A stretch of DNA of 64,000 bases, from the NCBI GenBank assembly GCA_013391385.1, contig JACBFI010000017.1, positions 1 through 64,000 on the forward strand. Reading direction: 5' to 3'. The position numbers and the translations under genes are program-made. Shown here one piece after another: positions 9,746 through 19,054 of the stretch. The stretch comes from Sediminibacterium sp. Gen4 (GTDB lineage Bacteria; Bacteroidota; Bacteroidia; Chitinophagales; Chitinophagaceae). Within the stretch, counting starts at the first letter, position 1. The number at the start of each line of letters is the position of its first letter. Under the pieces are notes generated by a model that did not search any database, was not told the origin of the DNA, and saw only the letters and a program-made list of their open reading frames with translations.

Positions 9746-11191
9746 TTATTGATTGAGTTTTTGTTCTAATAATGATGTTACTAATTTGGGATCTGCTTGT
9801 CCCTTACTTCTTTTCTTTACTTCACCTACAAATAGACCGATTAAACCTTTTTTACCTTTTTTATACTCCGTTACTTTATCCGGCATGGCAGCAATGGCTT
9901 CATCTATCCATTGCTCTAACATATTACCGTCATTCACCATGATCAAATTCATATCAGTAGCTAGTTGCAATGGATCAGCATCTTTCTCTAATAACAAGGC
10001 TAATAGTTTTGAAGACGCAACAGAGAAGCTAACCTTACTGCTTTGTACCAGTTCTATCAAAGCGGAAAGACTGGCAGGCTTTAATGTAAGTGCTGCAAAA
10101 TCTTTTTGCTGTTCATTCAGGTATTGTCTGATAGGACCTAATATCCAGTTGGCAATAGCTTTGTAATGGGTGGTATGTTTAGCCACTGCTTCAAAATACA
10201 GAGCAGTAGGTATGGAATCACAAAGCTGCCCTGCATCATATATATTCAATCCGTAAGTGGCTATTAAGCGGGCTTCCAGTTCAGCGGGTAATTCCGGTAG
10301 ACTTCCTTTGATATCGGCAATAAAAGATTCAGTCAAATGAAAAGGCGCGAGGTCGGGATCGGGGAAGTAGCGATAATCATTGGCTTCTTCTTTGTCTCGG
10401 ATTGCAAAAGTGGTATCATTTGATGCATCAAAACTTCTGGTTTGCTGTTTTACTGCTTCTCCTTTCTCCAATAACTCGATGATTCTTCCTATCTCAAACT
10501 CAATCGCTTTTTTGACATTGCGTATGGAGTTTAGGTTTTTAACTTCCACTTTAGTACCCAGCGTTGTGGTTCCTCTTAGTCGAACAGAGATATTGGCATC
10601 ACAACGTAAGCTACCTTCTTCCATATTGCCATCACAAATACCCAACCATTGCACCAGTTTCCGAATTTCAGTAACATAATGCCAAGCTTCTTCAGCACTA
10701 TGCATATCCGGTTCAGTAACAATTTCAATCAGTGGGGTGCCGGCCCTGTTCAAATCGATACAGGTATTGCTTTCATCCAGATCATGTATGCTTTTACCGG
10801 CATCCTCTTCTAAATGAATTCTATTCAATTGTACATCTTTCCTACCGGTAGAGGTATGAATGGTTACATACCCACCTTTACAAATCGGAGTGGTATGTTG
10901 CGATATTTGATATCCTTTAGGAAGATCAGGATAGAAGTAATTCTTTCTGGCAAAATAATTATGCTGCTCAATCTCACAGTGACAGGCCAATCCCATTTTG
11001 ATAGCATATTCAACTGCTTTCTGATTGGTTTTAGGAAGTGTACCCGGATGACCTAAAGTGATCGGACTCACTTGCGTATTGGGTTCAGCTCCAAATGCAG
11101 TACTATCCCCACAAAACAATTTGCTTTGTGTAGCCAGTTGAGCATGAACTTCTAGTCCAATAACCGCCTCATATTTGTCTTGCAATGACAT
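9746..11191 (-). CDS. gatB: Aspartyl/glutamyl-tRNA(Asn/Gln) amidotransferase subunit B
   Basis: GatB, the subunit of the GatCAB complex that binds and activates mischarged Glu-tRNA(Gln) or Asp-tRNA(Asn) so that it can be amidated. It has 481 residues, the normal length. Characteristic blocks are YEAVIGLEVHAQLATQSKLF at the N terminus, FYPDLPKGYQISQ, IHLEEDAGKSIHD, and VEVKNLNSIRNVKKAIEFEI. The C-terminal YqeY-like tail (about 330-481) ends with the typical NPKL-like segment ADPKLVTSLLEQKL. The ATG at 11191 gives the expected N terminus. gatA and gatC are not in the window. Confidence 0.97.
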   Translation of the reverse strand: MSLQDKYEAVIGLEVHAQLATQSKLFCGDSTAFGAEPNTQVSPITLGHPGTLPKTNQKAVEYAIKMGLACHCEIEQHNYFARKNYFYPDLPKGYQISQHTTPICKGGYVTIHTSTGRKDVQLNRIHLEEDAGKSIHDLDESNTCIDLNRAGTPLIEIVTEPDMHSAEEAWHYVTEIRKLVQWLGICDGNMEEGSLRCDANISVRLRGTTTLGTKVEVKNLNSIRNVKKAIEFEIGRIIELLEKGEAVKQQTRSFDASNDTTFAIRDKEEANDYRYFPDPDLAPFHLTESFIADIKGSLPELPAELEARLIATYGLNIYDAGQLCDSIPTALYFEAVAKHTTHYKAIANWILGPIRQYLNEQQKDFAALTLKPASLSALIELVQSSKVSFSVASSKLLALLLEKDADPLQLATDMNLIMVNDGNMLEQWIDEAIAAMPDKVTEYKKGKKGLIGLFVGEVKKRSKGQADPKLVTSLLEQKLNQ

Positions 11192-11253
11192 GAACTACAA
11201 AAATACTGCTGATTGTTCAGCTAAAGGAGGTTTATCACTGTTTTATAAGATAT

Positions 11254-12234
11254 TTATAAGGAAAGTATTCGCTTTAGGTCTGTTTCTGACACCGTTAATA
11301 AATTGACAGCGGGTAATCTTTTGGTGAGTTCTTTCCAGTTTTTATCTTGATCATAAATCTTCTTTAACATTAGAAGAGCCTTGTCTACCTCTTTGTTATT
11401 CGCTAATGTAATAGCCGTCCAGAATTGCATCTCCAGATTATCTGGAAACAGTTGCATGGCAGCTTTGTACTCAGCCATTGCTTTGGCCATATCGTTTTTC
11501 TCCACAGCAAGATCTCCGTCATTCATGTGTTGATATGCAAGATGTACAGTATAAATGCGGCGTAATTCCTTTAATGGTTCCGGAGCATCATCTACACGGA
11601 TATCCACTGTTTTATTATTCCAGGCTTCGGTGATCTTTCCCGGAACAACAATAATCGCAGCAGCTTGCATACCGCGAATATCACCTCCCGCTTTTTGTGC
11701 GGCTTCCAATGCCAATAATACCCTTTCTGCCAATGGTTTGCCTTTGCTTTTTTCAAATGCCTCAGACATATATTCATCTACTTGATCACCTAGCATCATA
11801 TTACTTTGTACACTGTAGTTGCTTCCTTTGATATGACTAGCTACCTGTATACAATTTTTACCGGTATGTGTGGCCACATTTCCTTTACTATCAATAATTG
11901 ACACTTGTCTAACATCTCTGCCCGGATCATCAGCCACTAATTTGTCAAGCACCTGCTGTGCCGATAATCCCGTTTTTAACAAAGCCAATGCTTTAGGGCC
12001 ATAAGATTTATCTACAAACGATTGAGTAGCTACAGCTCCTACACCTGCTTCTGCCCAAGGAACAGAAGTACCTACACTAAACCAATGGCTTTGTACACCC
12101 ACTGCCATTTCTCCGGATTGCTCATCTCTGGCAACAATGGAATAGGTATGAACCAGGGGCTCTTTAGCTCGATATACCTGAGCGAAATTTTGGAGGGTTA
12201 GACAAACAAAAGCAATCAATGTAAGAAATCTCAT
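11254..12234 (-). CDS. DUF1028 family secreted protein with C-terminal TPR-like region
   Basis: Secreted protein of 326 residues. The ATG at 12234 gives a clean Sec signal peptide (MRFLTLIAFVCLTLQNFAQ); an upstream in-frame start at 12315 would add a cysteine-rich stretch that overlaps the terminator hairpin and is rejected. Residues 25-225 match DUF1028, an Ntn-hydrolase-like fold, with HTYSIVARDEQSGEMAVGVQ, GVGAVATQSFVDKSYGPKAL and NMMLGDQV. Residues from about 245 form helical TPR-like repeats (AMAEYKAAMQLFPDNLEMQF). Members are sometimes annotated as putative peptidases or N-acetyltransferase-like proteins; no catalytic activity can be assigned from sequence alone. Confidence 0.85.
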   Translation of the reverse strand: MRFLTLIAFVCLTLQNFAQVYRAKEPLVHTYSIVARDEQSGEMAVGVQSHWFSVGTSVPWAEAGVGAVATQSFVDKSYGPKALALLKTGLSAQQVLDKLVADDPGRDVRQVSIIDSKGNVATHTGKNCIQVASHIKGSNYSVQSNMMLGDQVDEYMSEAFEKSKGKPLAERVLLALEAAQKAGGDIRGMQAAAIIVVPGKITEAWNNKTVDIRVDDAPEPLKELRRIYTVHLAYQHMNDGDLAVEKNDMAKAMAEYKAAMQLFPDNLEMQFWTAITLANNKEVDKALLMLKKIYDQDKNWKELTKRLPAVNLLTVSETDLKRILSL

Positions 12235-12261
12235 AATCTGGTTTTTATTAAATATACAAAT

Positions 12262-12302
12262 AAAAAAACCGCGCCAATCCTTACAAACGCAAGGTGACGC
12301 GG
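12262..12302 (-). terminator. Terminator downstream of the double-PDZ gene
   Basis: On the minus strand a GC-rich imperfect hairpin (12291-12302 with 12269-12282, ends CCGCG/CGCGG) is followed by a seven-T run (12262-12268). It lies 50 bases after the stop of the PDZ gene, so the DUF1028 gene should have its own promoter or depend on read-through. Confidence 0.75.
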
Positions 12303-12352
12303 CCTTATAATGCACATGAGAATATTTATAACATCAGCTTTGCCCCAATGGT

Positions 12353-13300
12353 TCAGAGATCTGCTGTTTTTAACTTTTTCGGAATTTTAATTTCCAGTGT
12401 TTGTGTTTTTCCGGAACGAATGATACTTGCTTTGATCAAATCGCCCTCTTTCAGTTCTTTCAGTGCAGCTTTGATTTCATCTACTGAGTTTACTGGTTTG
12501 CCGTTGATATTGGTGATAATGTCATTTTCCTGAATACCTGCTTTTTGGGCTGGCGTTTCATCTTCAACCTCTATTACTTTTACCCCTTTACTGTCCTCGG
12601 TATCCTGAATTTCAATGCCCAATCTGGGTTTACGCGAGTAATTCCAGCTAAAATTTTCCAGACCTCTTAATTCAGGCATGTTGAAGTTAAAGCCACGACC
12701 AATCCGATCATCAAAATTAAAATCGAAACCCATCTCCATGGTCTTACCAAGCACTGCTGTGGTTGTTTTCAATTGACCATCACGTAAGTAAGAAACAGTC
12801 ACTTTATCTTCAGGCTTGAATTTGCGGATGGTTTCAAACAGATCTTCACTGTCTGTGATGGTGGCATCATTCACTTTGGTAATGATATCGTCTTTCTGAA
12901 GTCCGGCCTTGGCAGCAGCACTTTCTTTGGTAACAGAAGTGATTTTAGCCCCTTTTTCATTTTTTTCGCTCATCACACCGAGAAAAGCACGTGGAGTGCC
13001 ATCTGATTTTCTGACGAAGGCATCGTCAAATACCTGTAAAGGTCTTCTGTACAAACCTTCTGGTCTGACACGGATGGTGGGATTGATTTTTATTTTGCCT
13101 AATTGCTCACGCTCTTCCGGAGACATATCTTTTACATCCTTTCCATTGATAATAACCCTGTCACCATCAACAACAATGGTTGTTTTTTGTCTTTTTTCTT
13201 TTACCTCTTCTTCACGCTGCTTTTTATCTGTGGTTTGTGCCGATGCAGTCATTCCTGCAGTGAGTAATAATGCGGCGATCCATTTGCAATACATAATCAT
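12353..13300 (-). CDS. Secreted protein with two PDZ domains
   Basis: Exported protein of 315 residues with a signal peptide (cleavage near TASA|QT), a Lys/Glu-rich segment (about 25-60), and two PDZ domains: about 104-185 (FLGVMSEKNEKGAKITSVTK, then AGLQKDDIITKVND) and about 225-308 (LGIEIQDTEDSKGVKVIEVE, then AGIQENDIITNINGKPV). These resemble the PDZ pair of HtrA/DegP proteases, but there is no trypsin-like domain and no catalytic His-Asp-Ser triad. It may be a periplasmic adaptor or chaperone; function is inference. Start ATG at 13300 or 13294 (residue 3) cannot be told apart. Confidence 0.88.
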   Translation of the reverse strand: MIMYCKWIAALLLTAGMTASAQTTDKKQREEEVKEKRQKTTIVVDGDRVIINGKDVKDMSPEEREQLGKIKINPTIRVRPEGLYRRPLQVFDDAFVRKSDGTPRAFLGVMSEKNEKGAKITSVTKESAAAKAGLQKDDIITKVNDATITDSEDLFETIRKFKPEDKVTVSYLRDGQLKTTTAVLGKTMEMGFDFNFDDRIGRGFNFNMPELRGLENFSWNYSRKPRLGIEIQDTEDSKGVKVIEVEDETPAQKAGIQENDIITNINGKPVNSVDEIKAALKELKEGDLIKASIIRSGKTQTLEIKIPKKLKTADL

Positions 13301-13394
13301 AAAATTTTAGTGTACGAAATGTTTGGTAGTCAAATGTACAGTAAAATTTTATTTACGAAGGGCTTCGGAAATGTTAAATAAGGTTAATGGATTG

Positions 13395-13478
13395 GCGTAT
13401 GGTTCATGGCTGATGGCCTATGGCTAATGGTTCATAGCAAAAGGTCTTTCTATAGGCTATGAACTATTAGCCATAAGC
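13395..13478. repeat. Palindromic repeat, family A (ATGGTTCATAG type), after alaS
   Basis: Text built from short variants of ATGGTTCATGGCT and its complement. Arms 13420-13438 and 13456-13474 pair over 19 bases with one mismatch around a 17-base loop. It starts a few bases after the alaS stop (minus strand). Related copies lie at 47806-47841, 54078-54126 and 54212-54247. Confidence 0.75.
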
Positions 13479-13482
13479 TACC

Positions 13483-16122
13483 CTAAAGCAGCGACTTCAC
13501 CTTCTCCACCACCTGTACCAGATTACTGGCATCTTGTCCGCCGGCAGTGGCCAGGGTTTTTTGTCCGCCGCCGCCGCCTTTGATCAGACCTGCAATATGT
13601 TCTTTGATGATTTTGGGGGCTTCGAGTCCTTTTTGGTTAACCAGATCTTCTGATACCATCACTGCTACATTGGCTTTTCCATCTGTATTTGCTGCCAATA
13701 CCACCAGATAGGTGGTAAGGTTATTTTTTAGCTCAAAACAGAGTTTCTTGAGTGCATCGGCACTACTCAGCTCTGTTACTGAACCAATAAAGGCTACACC
13801 ATTGATGGTTTCTGCTTTGCTCAATAATTCTTGCTTGAGAATTTGAATTTGCTTGGCTTCTAGACTTTCAACTTTCTTTTTTAATTCATTATTCTCTACA
13901 AATAGATTCTCTACCGATTTGATGATCTCTTTCGGATTTTTCAGTGCTTCACGCACCGCTGTTAACTGATTAAGCTGTTCATCGATATAAGCTTCTGCAG
14001 TAGCACCACTCAATGCTTCAATACGTCTCACCCCCGCAGCTACAGCTGATTCTGATTTGATTTTGAACATACCCAATTCTCCCGTAGCCCCAACATGTGT
14101 ACCACCACACAATTCAATAGAATAGGTGGGGTCAATGATGACTACTCTTACTACATCGCCATACTTCTCACCAAACAATGCCATAGCTCCTAATTGTACA
14201 GCATCATCTTTAGCCATTTCTTTAATGACCACAGGAATATTTTGTCTGATTTTTTGGTTAACGATTTTTTCAATTTGATTGATTTCCTCGTCTGTTACTT
14301 TAGCAAAGTGTGAGAAGTCAAAACGCAGTTGTGTATCATTGACCAAACTTCCTTTCTGTGCTACATGGGCTCCCAATACCTGTCTGAGTGCCGCATGTAA
14401 TAAATGCGTAGCACTATGATGAATGGCAGTAGATTGTCTTCTGCTTGCATCCACTTTCGCAATTACAGGAGCATCTATACCAGCAGGTAATTGCTCACAG
14501 AAATGAATGATCAAATTATTCTCTTTCTTGGTATCTATTACCGGAATCGATTCACCATTAAAATCAAGTGTGCCTTGATCTCCTGTTTGTCCACCGCTTT
14601 CTGCATAAAAAGGAGTGCTTTCCAATACCAGTTGATAGGCTTCTTTTCCTTTGGCTTTTACTTTTCTGTATCGTGTAACGAGGGTATTCGTTTCTAATGT
14701 GGAGTATCCTACAAAACTATTGTTGGTAGTTTCTTTTAAAGTGATCCAGTCTTCTGTATCTACAGCAGTTGCGGCACGACTTCTATTTTTCTGTTGTTGC
14801 ATCTCTGCTTCAAATCCTTTTTCATCAACAGTCAGATCATTTTCTGTAGCGATCAATCTCGTAAGATCCAATGGGAAACCGTAAGTGTCAAACAATTCAA
14901 AAGCGGCTTTACCCTGAATTGTTTTATTATTTGCGGAATGAATGATATCGTCAATTCGCTTCAACCCTTTATCCAATGTGCGGAGGAATGCATCTTCTTC
15001 TTCTTTCACTACCTTACTAACAAAATCCAGTTGCTGCTGCAGTTCCGGAAACACAGTTGTAAACTGTTGAGCAATTACCGGAACCAGCTGGTGTAATAAA
15101 GGTTGTTTATAATCCAGATAAGAATAATAATAACGCACAGCTCTTCTTAAAATTCTTCTGATCACATATCCCGCTCCGGTATTCGAGGGAAGTTGTCCAT
15201 CCGCAATGGTAAATGAGATGGCACGTATATGATCCGCCAATACACGAAAAGCGACTGCTTCTTTACTATCGCTATAATCATATTTTTTTCCGGTGATGTT
15301 CTCTACTGCAGCAATGGTTCCTGTAAATACATCTGTATCATAATTACTCTGCTTTCCTTGAATCACACGTACCAATCTTTCAAAACCCATACCGGTATCC
15401 ACATGCTTGGCAGGTAATGATTCCAGACTTCCATCTTTTAAGCGGTTGAATTGGATGAATACATTGTTCCAGATTTCAATCACTTGAGGATGGTCATTGT
15501 TCACCAATGTTTTTCCATCTACTGCTTTTCTTTCTGCTGCTGTTCTGCAATCTACATGGATTTCAGTACAAGGCCCACACGGACCTGTATCACCCATTTC
15601 CCAAAAATTATCTTTTTTATTTCCGAGTAGAATTCGGTCTTCCGGAATCACTTTTTTCCATTCTTGAAAAGCTTCTTCATCACGTGGAATGCCTTCTTTC
15701 TCATCGCCTTCAAATATGGTGACATACAAACGGTCTTTATCTAATTTGTATACCTCTGTCAATAATTCCCAACTCCAGGCAATGGCTTCTGCTTTAAAGT
15801 ACCCGCCTGCCGGACGGGCAGGATCGCCAAAGCTCCAGTTGCCTAGCATTTCGAACATGGTATGGTGATAGGTATCTACGCCTACTTCTTCCAGATCATT
15901 GTGTTTACCACTTACACGCAAACATTTTTGTGTATCTGCAATTCTTGGAGAAGCTGCTTGTTTATTGCCCAGAAAATAATCTTTGAACTGGTTCATCCCT
16001 GCATTGGTAAATAAGAGGGTAGGGTCATTTTTTACCACAATCGGCGCTGAAGGCACGATCTGGTGTTGCTTGGAGGCAAAAAAATCCAGAAACTTCTTTC
16101 TGATCTCGGCGCTGGTCATCAT
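13483..16122 (-). CDS. alaS: Alanyl-tRNA synthetase
   Basis: Charges tRNA(Ala) with alanine. It has 879 residues, full length. The class II catalytic core starts MTSAEIRKKFLDFFASKQHQ and contains the FTNAGMNQFKDYFLG segment. The editing domain carries the zinc-binding HHSATHLLHAAL motif and the distant CGGTHV motif. The C-terminal DHHA1 domain ends in the glycine-rich LIKGGGGGQKTLATAGGQD. The start is either ATG of a tandem pair (16122 or 16119). Transcribed divergently from the M23 peptidase gene. A palindromic repeat sits directly after its stop. Confidence 0.98.
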   Translation of the reverse strand: MMTSAEIRKKFLDFFASKQHQIVPSAPIVVKNDPTLLFTNAGMNQFKDYFLGNKQAASPRIADTQKCLRVSGKHNDLEEVGVDTYHHTMFEMLGNWSFGDPARPAGGYFKAEAIAWSWELLTEVYKLDKDRLYVTIFEGDEKEGIPRDEEAFQEWKKVIPEDRILLGNKKDNFWEMGDTGPCGPCTEIHVDCRTAAERKAVDGKTLVNNDHPQVIEIWNNVFIQFNRLKDGSLESLPAKHVDTGMGFERLVRVIQGKQSNYDTDVFTGTIAAVENITGKKYDYSDSKEAVAFRVLADHIRAISFTIADGQLPSNTGAGYVIRRILRRAVRYYYSYLDYKQPLLHQLVPVIAQQFTTVFPELQQQLDFVSKVVKEEEDAFLRTLDKGLKRIDDIIHSANNKTIQGKAAFELFDTYGFPLDLTRLIATENDLTVDEKGFEAEMQQQKNRSRAATAVDTEDWITLKETTNNSFVGYSTLETNTLVTRYRKVKAKGKEAYQLVLESTPFYAESGGQTGDQGTLDFNGESIPVIDTKKENNLIIHFCEQLPAGIDAPVIAKVDASRRQSTAIHHSATHLLHAALRQVLGAHVAQKGSLVNDTQLRFDFSHFAKVTDEEINQIEKIVNQKIRQNIPVVIKEMAKDDAVQLGAMALFGEKYGDVVRVVIIDPTYSIELCGGTHVGATGELGMFKIKSESAVAAGVRRIEALSGATAEAYIDEQLNQLTAVREALKNPKEIIKSVENLFVENNELKKKVESLEAKQIQILKQELLSKAETINGVAFIGSVTELSSADALKKLCFELKNNLTTYLVVLAANTDGKANVAVMVSEDLVNQKGLEAPKIIKEHIAGLIKGGGGGQKTLATAGGQDASNLVQVVEKVKSLL

Positions 16123-16313
16123 CTGGGTATATATTTTAAAAACTGTATTTTAGTTGCTCAGAAGCTATCTTTGAGCGCTTTTAAAGGGCATCAAAGGTAA
16201 GGAATTGACCTTTCTTGGAAAGCGGTAAGATTTCAAGGCTTTACCTTCAACCAGAGCAAAAAATACCCAAAACAAGCGTTTTTGATGCCGTTCATAGCGG
16301 CACCCCCCAGGAT

Positions 16314-17285
16314 ATGAAGAAGATCAAATATTATTACAATACCCATACACTCCGGTATGAGAAGCTGGAAACCCCGCTCAGGGTTAGGTTATTGCAATTA
16401 TTTGGTTTTATTGCCGCTTCTATTGTAACCGGGATGATCATTTTTGCCATCGCCTTCCGTTATATTGATTCTCCGAAAGAAAAACTCCTGCGCCAGCAGA
16501 ATGAAGACCTAAAGCAGAATTATGGTGTATTGGAAGAAAGGCTGAAGCAATTGACCCTTCAAATGGATGAATTGGCCAATCGGGATAATGAAGTGTATCG
16601 CTCCATTTTTGAATCCAAGCCTATTCCGGATAGTGCCCGTATTCGTGAAATGGAGAAGCGCAAAGAAATTCAATTGTTACAAGCTATGGGCTCTACTGAG
16701 CTGATCAAAAACATGACAGTACAACTGAATAACCTATCGCTTCGAATGGCTTATCAGCAGCAATCATTTGATGAGATCACGCAGATGGTTAAGAATAAGG
16801 AGAAATTCCTGGCATCGATTCCGGCTATTCAACCCATCAGTAATAAAAACCTTACGCGTATTGCATCCGGTTATGGGTATCGTATAGATCCCATTTATAA
16901 AGATAGAAGAGCACATTTAGGAATGGATTTTACAGCCCCACATGGTACACCTATTTATGCCACAGCAGATGGGGTAGTAAGCGATGCAGGCTTTAATACA
17001 GGTGGATTTGGTAACCGGGTGGTGATCAATCATGGGAATAGTTATGAAACTTTATATGGACATATGTACCGCATCAAAGCAAGGGTTGGACAAAGAGTAA
17101 AACGAGGAGAAGTAATTGGGTATGTTGGGAATACGGGAAAAAGCTCCGGTCCACATTGTCATTATGAAGTACATCGTTATGGAAATCCGGTGAACCCTAT
17201 TTACTATTTTTATAATGACCTTACACCGGCACAATTCGATCGGTTATTGAAGATTGCTGCTGCCAGCAACCAGAGTATGGATTAA
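16314..17285 (+). CDS. M23 family metallopeptidase with membrane anchor and coiled coil
   Basis: Peptidoglycan endopeptidase of the LytM/M23 type or a regulator of cell-wall hydrolases, 323 residues. The ATG at 16314 (MKKIKYYYNTHTLRYEKLE) is chosen because this N terminus is typical of Bacteroidota M23 proteins; a longer frame from 16215 is not. One transmembrane helix (about 27-50) is followed by a coiled coil (about 55-150) and the peptidase domain (about 185-310). Zinc ligands are visible: His201 and Asp205 in HLGMD, and His281-Cys-His283 in HCHYE. Both motifs are intact, so it can be active. It faces the periplasm. Confidence 0.93.
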   Translation: MKKIKYYYNTHTLRYEKLETPLRVRLLQLFGFIAASIVTGMIIFAIAFRYIDSPKEKLLRQQNEDLKQNYGVLEERLKQLTLQMDELANRDNEVYRSIFESKPIPDSARIREMEKRKEIQLLQAMGSTELIKNMTVQLNNLSLRMAYQQQSFDEITQMVKNKEKFLASIPAIQPISNKNLTRIASGYGYRIDPIYKDRRAHLGMDFTAPHGTPIYATADGVVSDAGFNTGGFGNRVVINHGNSYETLYGHMYRIKARVGQRVKRGEVIGYVGNTGKSSGPHCHYEVHRYGNPVNPIYYFYNDLTPAQFDRLLKIAAASNQSMD

Positions 17286-17365
17286 TGGGATGCTTTCGCG
17301 AAAAAATTTAGATTACGTAGAACAATCGGGTACTGCAGTTGTAGTTAGTTTACAAAAGATACATT

Positions 17366-17596
17366 TTGGAACCTGCCGTAAGAAAATATCTACTGAGAAT
17401 CGTGAATACCCTTTCACTGGGTCTTTTATGGTTGGCCCTCAATTCTACTTTTGGAATCATGTATGATTATGCATTTATACATGAGAAAATCAAGTTAGGC
17501 AATGTTCTTTTTTACTGCTTTTTTGTTGCTAGTCTCACTGCTTATTTGTGGTATATTATTCGTCTTTGGAGTAAGCCATTGAATTTCGAAGAGTAA
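17366..17596 (+). CDS. Small two-helix membrane protein
   Basis: Predicted 76-residue inner-membrane protein starting at a TTG (MEPAVRKYLLRIVNTLSLGL), with two hydrophobic helices (about 13-35 and 45-66) and a charged tail. No ATG lies in frame before residue 32, so either TTG is used or the protein is much shorter. The hydrophobic pattern and the terminator after it favour a real gene. I recall no named family. It lies 80 bases after the M23 gene on the same strand. Confidence 0.6.
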   Translation: MEPAVRKYLLRIVNTLSLGLLWLALNSTFGIMYDYAFIHEKIKLGNVLFYCFFVASLTAYLWYIIRLWSKPLNFEE

Positions 17597-17623
17597 CTTT
17601 TATTGGGTTCATCCGTTACATAA

Positions 17624-17657
17624 AAAATAGCGATGTAGTGAATTACATCGCTATTTT
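17624..17657 (+). terminator. Terminator after the small membrane protein
   Basis: Perfect 14-base arms (17624-17637 and 17644-17657, core TAGCGATGTA) with a 6-base loop, then T-rich sequence. The complementary A run also gives a possible minus-strand terminator. Confidence 0.82.
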
Positions 17658-17685
17658 CTTATTTTCATCATAGAAACCGAACGGA

Positions 17686-18087
17686 ATGCCCTTAAAAAGA
17701 ATATCCAAACAGATCATGATCATCGGTACACTGGTGATCTGGACGATCAAATTTGTGGTCCGTCCCTTCATACATATTGATCCGGCTTTCAAACCGTTGA
17801 TTGGACTGGCTCCTAATTTGATCGGCTCTTTTCTGCTGCCATTCGGGGCATGTTGGTTCTTTCAACGCTTTTTCAGGCTTGAGAATGATCGAGACCTGAA
17901 TATTACCTGCTGCTTTGGTTTGTTACTGGTAGTCATCAATGAATACCTGCAACTGATTCCTGTTTTCGGAAGAACCTTTGATTACCTAGATATCCTATCA
18001 TCAGTCATTGGCGTTTTCTTTGGACATCTTTTATTTCGCAGATTGATGGTGCGTTATGCAGTCATCGCTCAAAAAACAGCCGCTTAA
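17686..18087 (+). CDS. VanZ-like small membrane protein
   Basis: Inner-membrane protein of 133 residues with about four hydrophobic segments. The segment NEYLQLIPVFGRTFDYLDIL followed by a glycine-rich helix matches the VanZ-like pattern (NExxQ...GRTxDxxDI). VanZ relatives are linked to teicoplanin resistance in Gram-positives, but here the function is unknown. Its TAA stop shares the four bases TTAA at 18084-18087 with the stop of the convergent SPFH gene. Confidence 0.75.
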   Translation: MPLKRISKQIMIIGTLVIWTIKFVVRPFIHIDPAFKPLIGLAPNLIGSFLLPFGACWFFQRFFRLENDRDLNITCCFGLLLVVINEYLQLIPVFGRTFDYLDILSSVIGVFFGHLLFRRLMVRYAVIAQKTAA

Positions 18088-19007
18088 TTTTTCTGATCTT
18101 TTGTATCCAGAATCACAGGGGTATTTCCCTTACCCATTACAATCACTTTTGAGTTAGGGGAGGTAACCAATCCTTTGAGTACCTGAATTTGCTCGTACTG
18201 CAATTGTTTGTCGGTTAATCCACTACTCATGATGCGCTGATAATCAGCAATACCCTGGGCTTCTACGCGCTTTCTTTCTGCTTCTTGTTTTTCCTTTTGC
18301 AACACGAACTCCATTTTCTGCGCTTCCTGTTCTGCTTTTATTTTTTCTTCAATAGAGGTTTTTACATTGGTAGGTAAAGTGATATTTCTTACTAACAATT
18401 GTTCCAGTATCAATCCCCTTTTCTTGAAATCGGTTTCAATGCTTTTGAAAATACGGTTTTGAAAATCATCTCTTCTGTTAGAGTATAATTCAATAGCTGT
18501 AAAATAAACTGCATTGTCTCGAATTTTAGTACGGGTAAGCGGACGCACAATTTTATCTTTATAATCAAGTCCGGTTTCTCTTACAATACGTGGAGCTTCT
18601 GTACCAATTACCCGATATAAGACTGTAAGATCTATGACTACTTCCAATCCATCAGCCGTTAATACTTTAATGGCATCATCTCCAGAAGTGCTGTTAGTAC
18701 TTTCATCATGAACACCACTCATGGTATAGTTCTGTGTTTTAATATCCACTGTTTTTACATCTACTAATGGATTCACCATATTCAAACCACTGGTGAGTAC
18801 ATCATCAGATACTTTACCGAATAAGCTTTTCACACCAATCTGACCTGCATCTATTTGTTTGATACAAGCAGTGAGGAAACCAACGATGATGATGATCAAA
18901 GCTAATATTCGAATACCCGCTGCGAGTTTACGTAACTCTTCTCTTTCCTGACTTTTGAGGACGATACCTACAATCAGAATAATCACCCCTAAAATAATTG
19001 CTACCAT
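18084..19007 (-). CDS. SPFH/band 7 (prohibitin-like) membrane protein
   Basis: Prohibitin-like membrane scaffold of 307 residues. The ATG at 19007 starts the hydrophobic MVAIILGVIILIVGIVLK helix; the longer frame from 19058 overlaps the upstream gene and is rejected. A second hydrophobic segment (about 33-49) ends in TACIKQIDAGQIGVKSLFGK, the start of the band 7 domain. The domain runs to about 215 and is followed by a Glu/Lys/Gln-rich coiled coil (KIKAEQEAQKMEFVLQKEKQ). Such proteins form large rings that organise membrane proteases or lipid domains. It lies 47 bases after the NTF2-like gene. Confidence 0.9.
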   Translation of the reverse strand: MVAIILGVIILIVGIVLKSQEREELRKLAAGIRILALIIIIVGFLTACIKQIDAGQIGVKSLFGKVSDDVLTSGLNMVNPLVDVKTVDIKTQNYTMSGVHDESTNSTSGDDAIKVLTADGLEVVIDLTVLYRVIGTEAPRIVRETGLDYKDKIVRPLTRTKIRDNAVYFTAIELYSNRRDDFQNRIFKSIETDFKKRGLILEQLLVRNITLPTNVKTSIEEKIKAEQEAQKMEFVLQKEKQEAERKRVEAQGIADYQRIMSSGLTDKQLQYEQIQVLKGLVTSPNSKVIVMGKGNTPVILDTKDQKN

Positions 19008-19054
19008 TTCTTTGATTTTTATTGTTAGTAGAAAATCTGCATGAAATATTACAC

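Noticed and set aside
12235-12315. Longer N terminus for the DUF1028 protein
   Set aside because: It overlaps the terminator hairpin and hides a clean signal peptide that starts at 12234.
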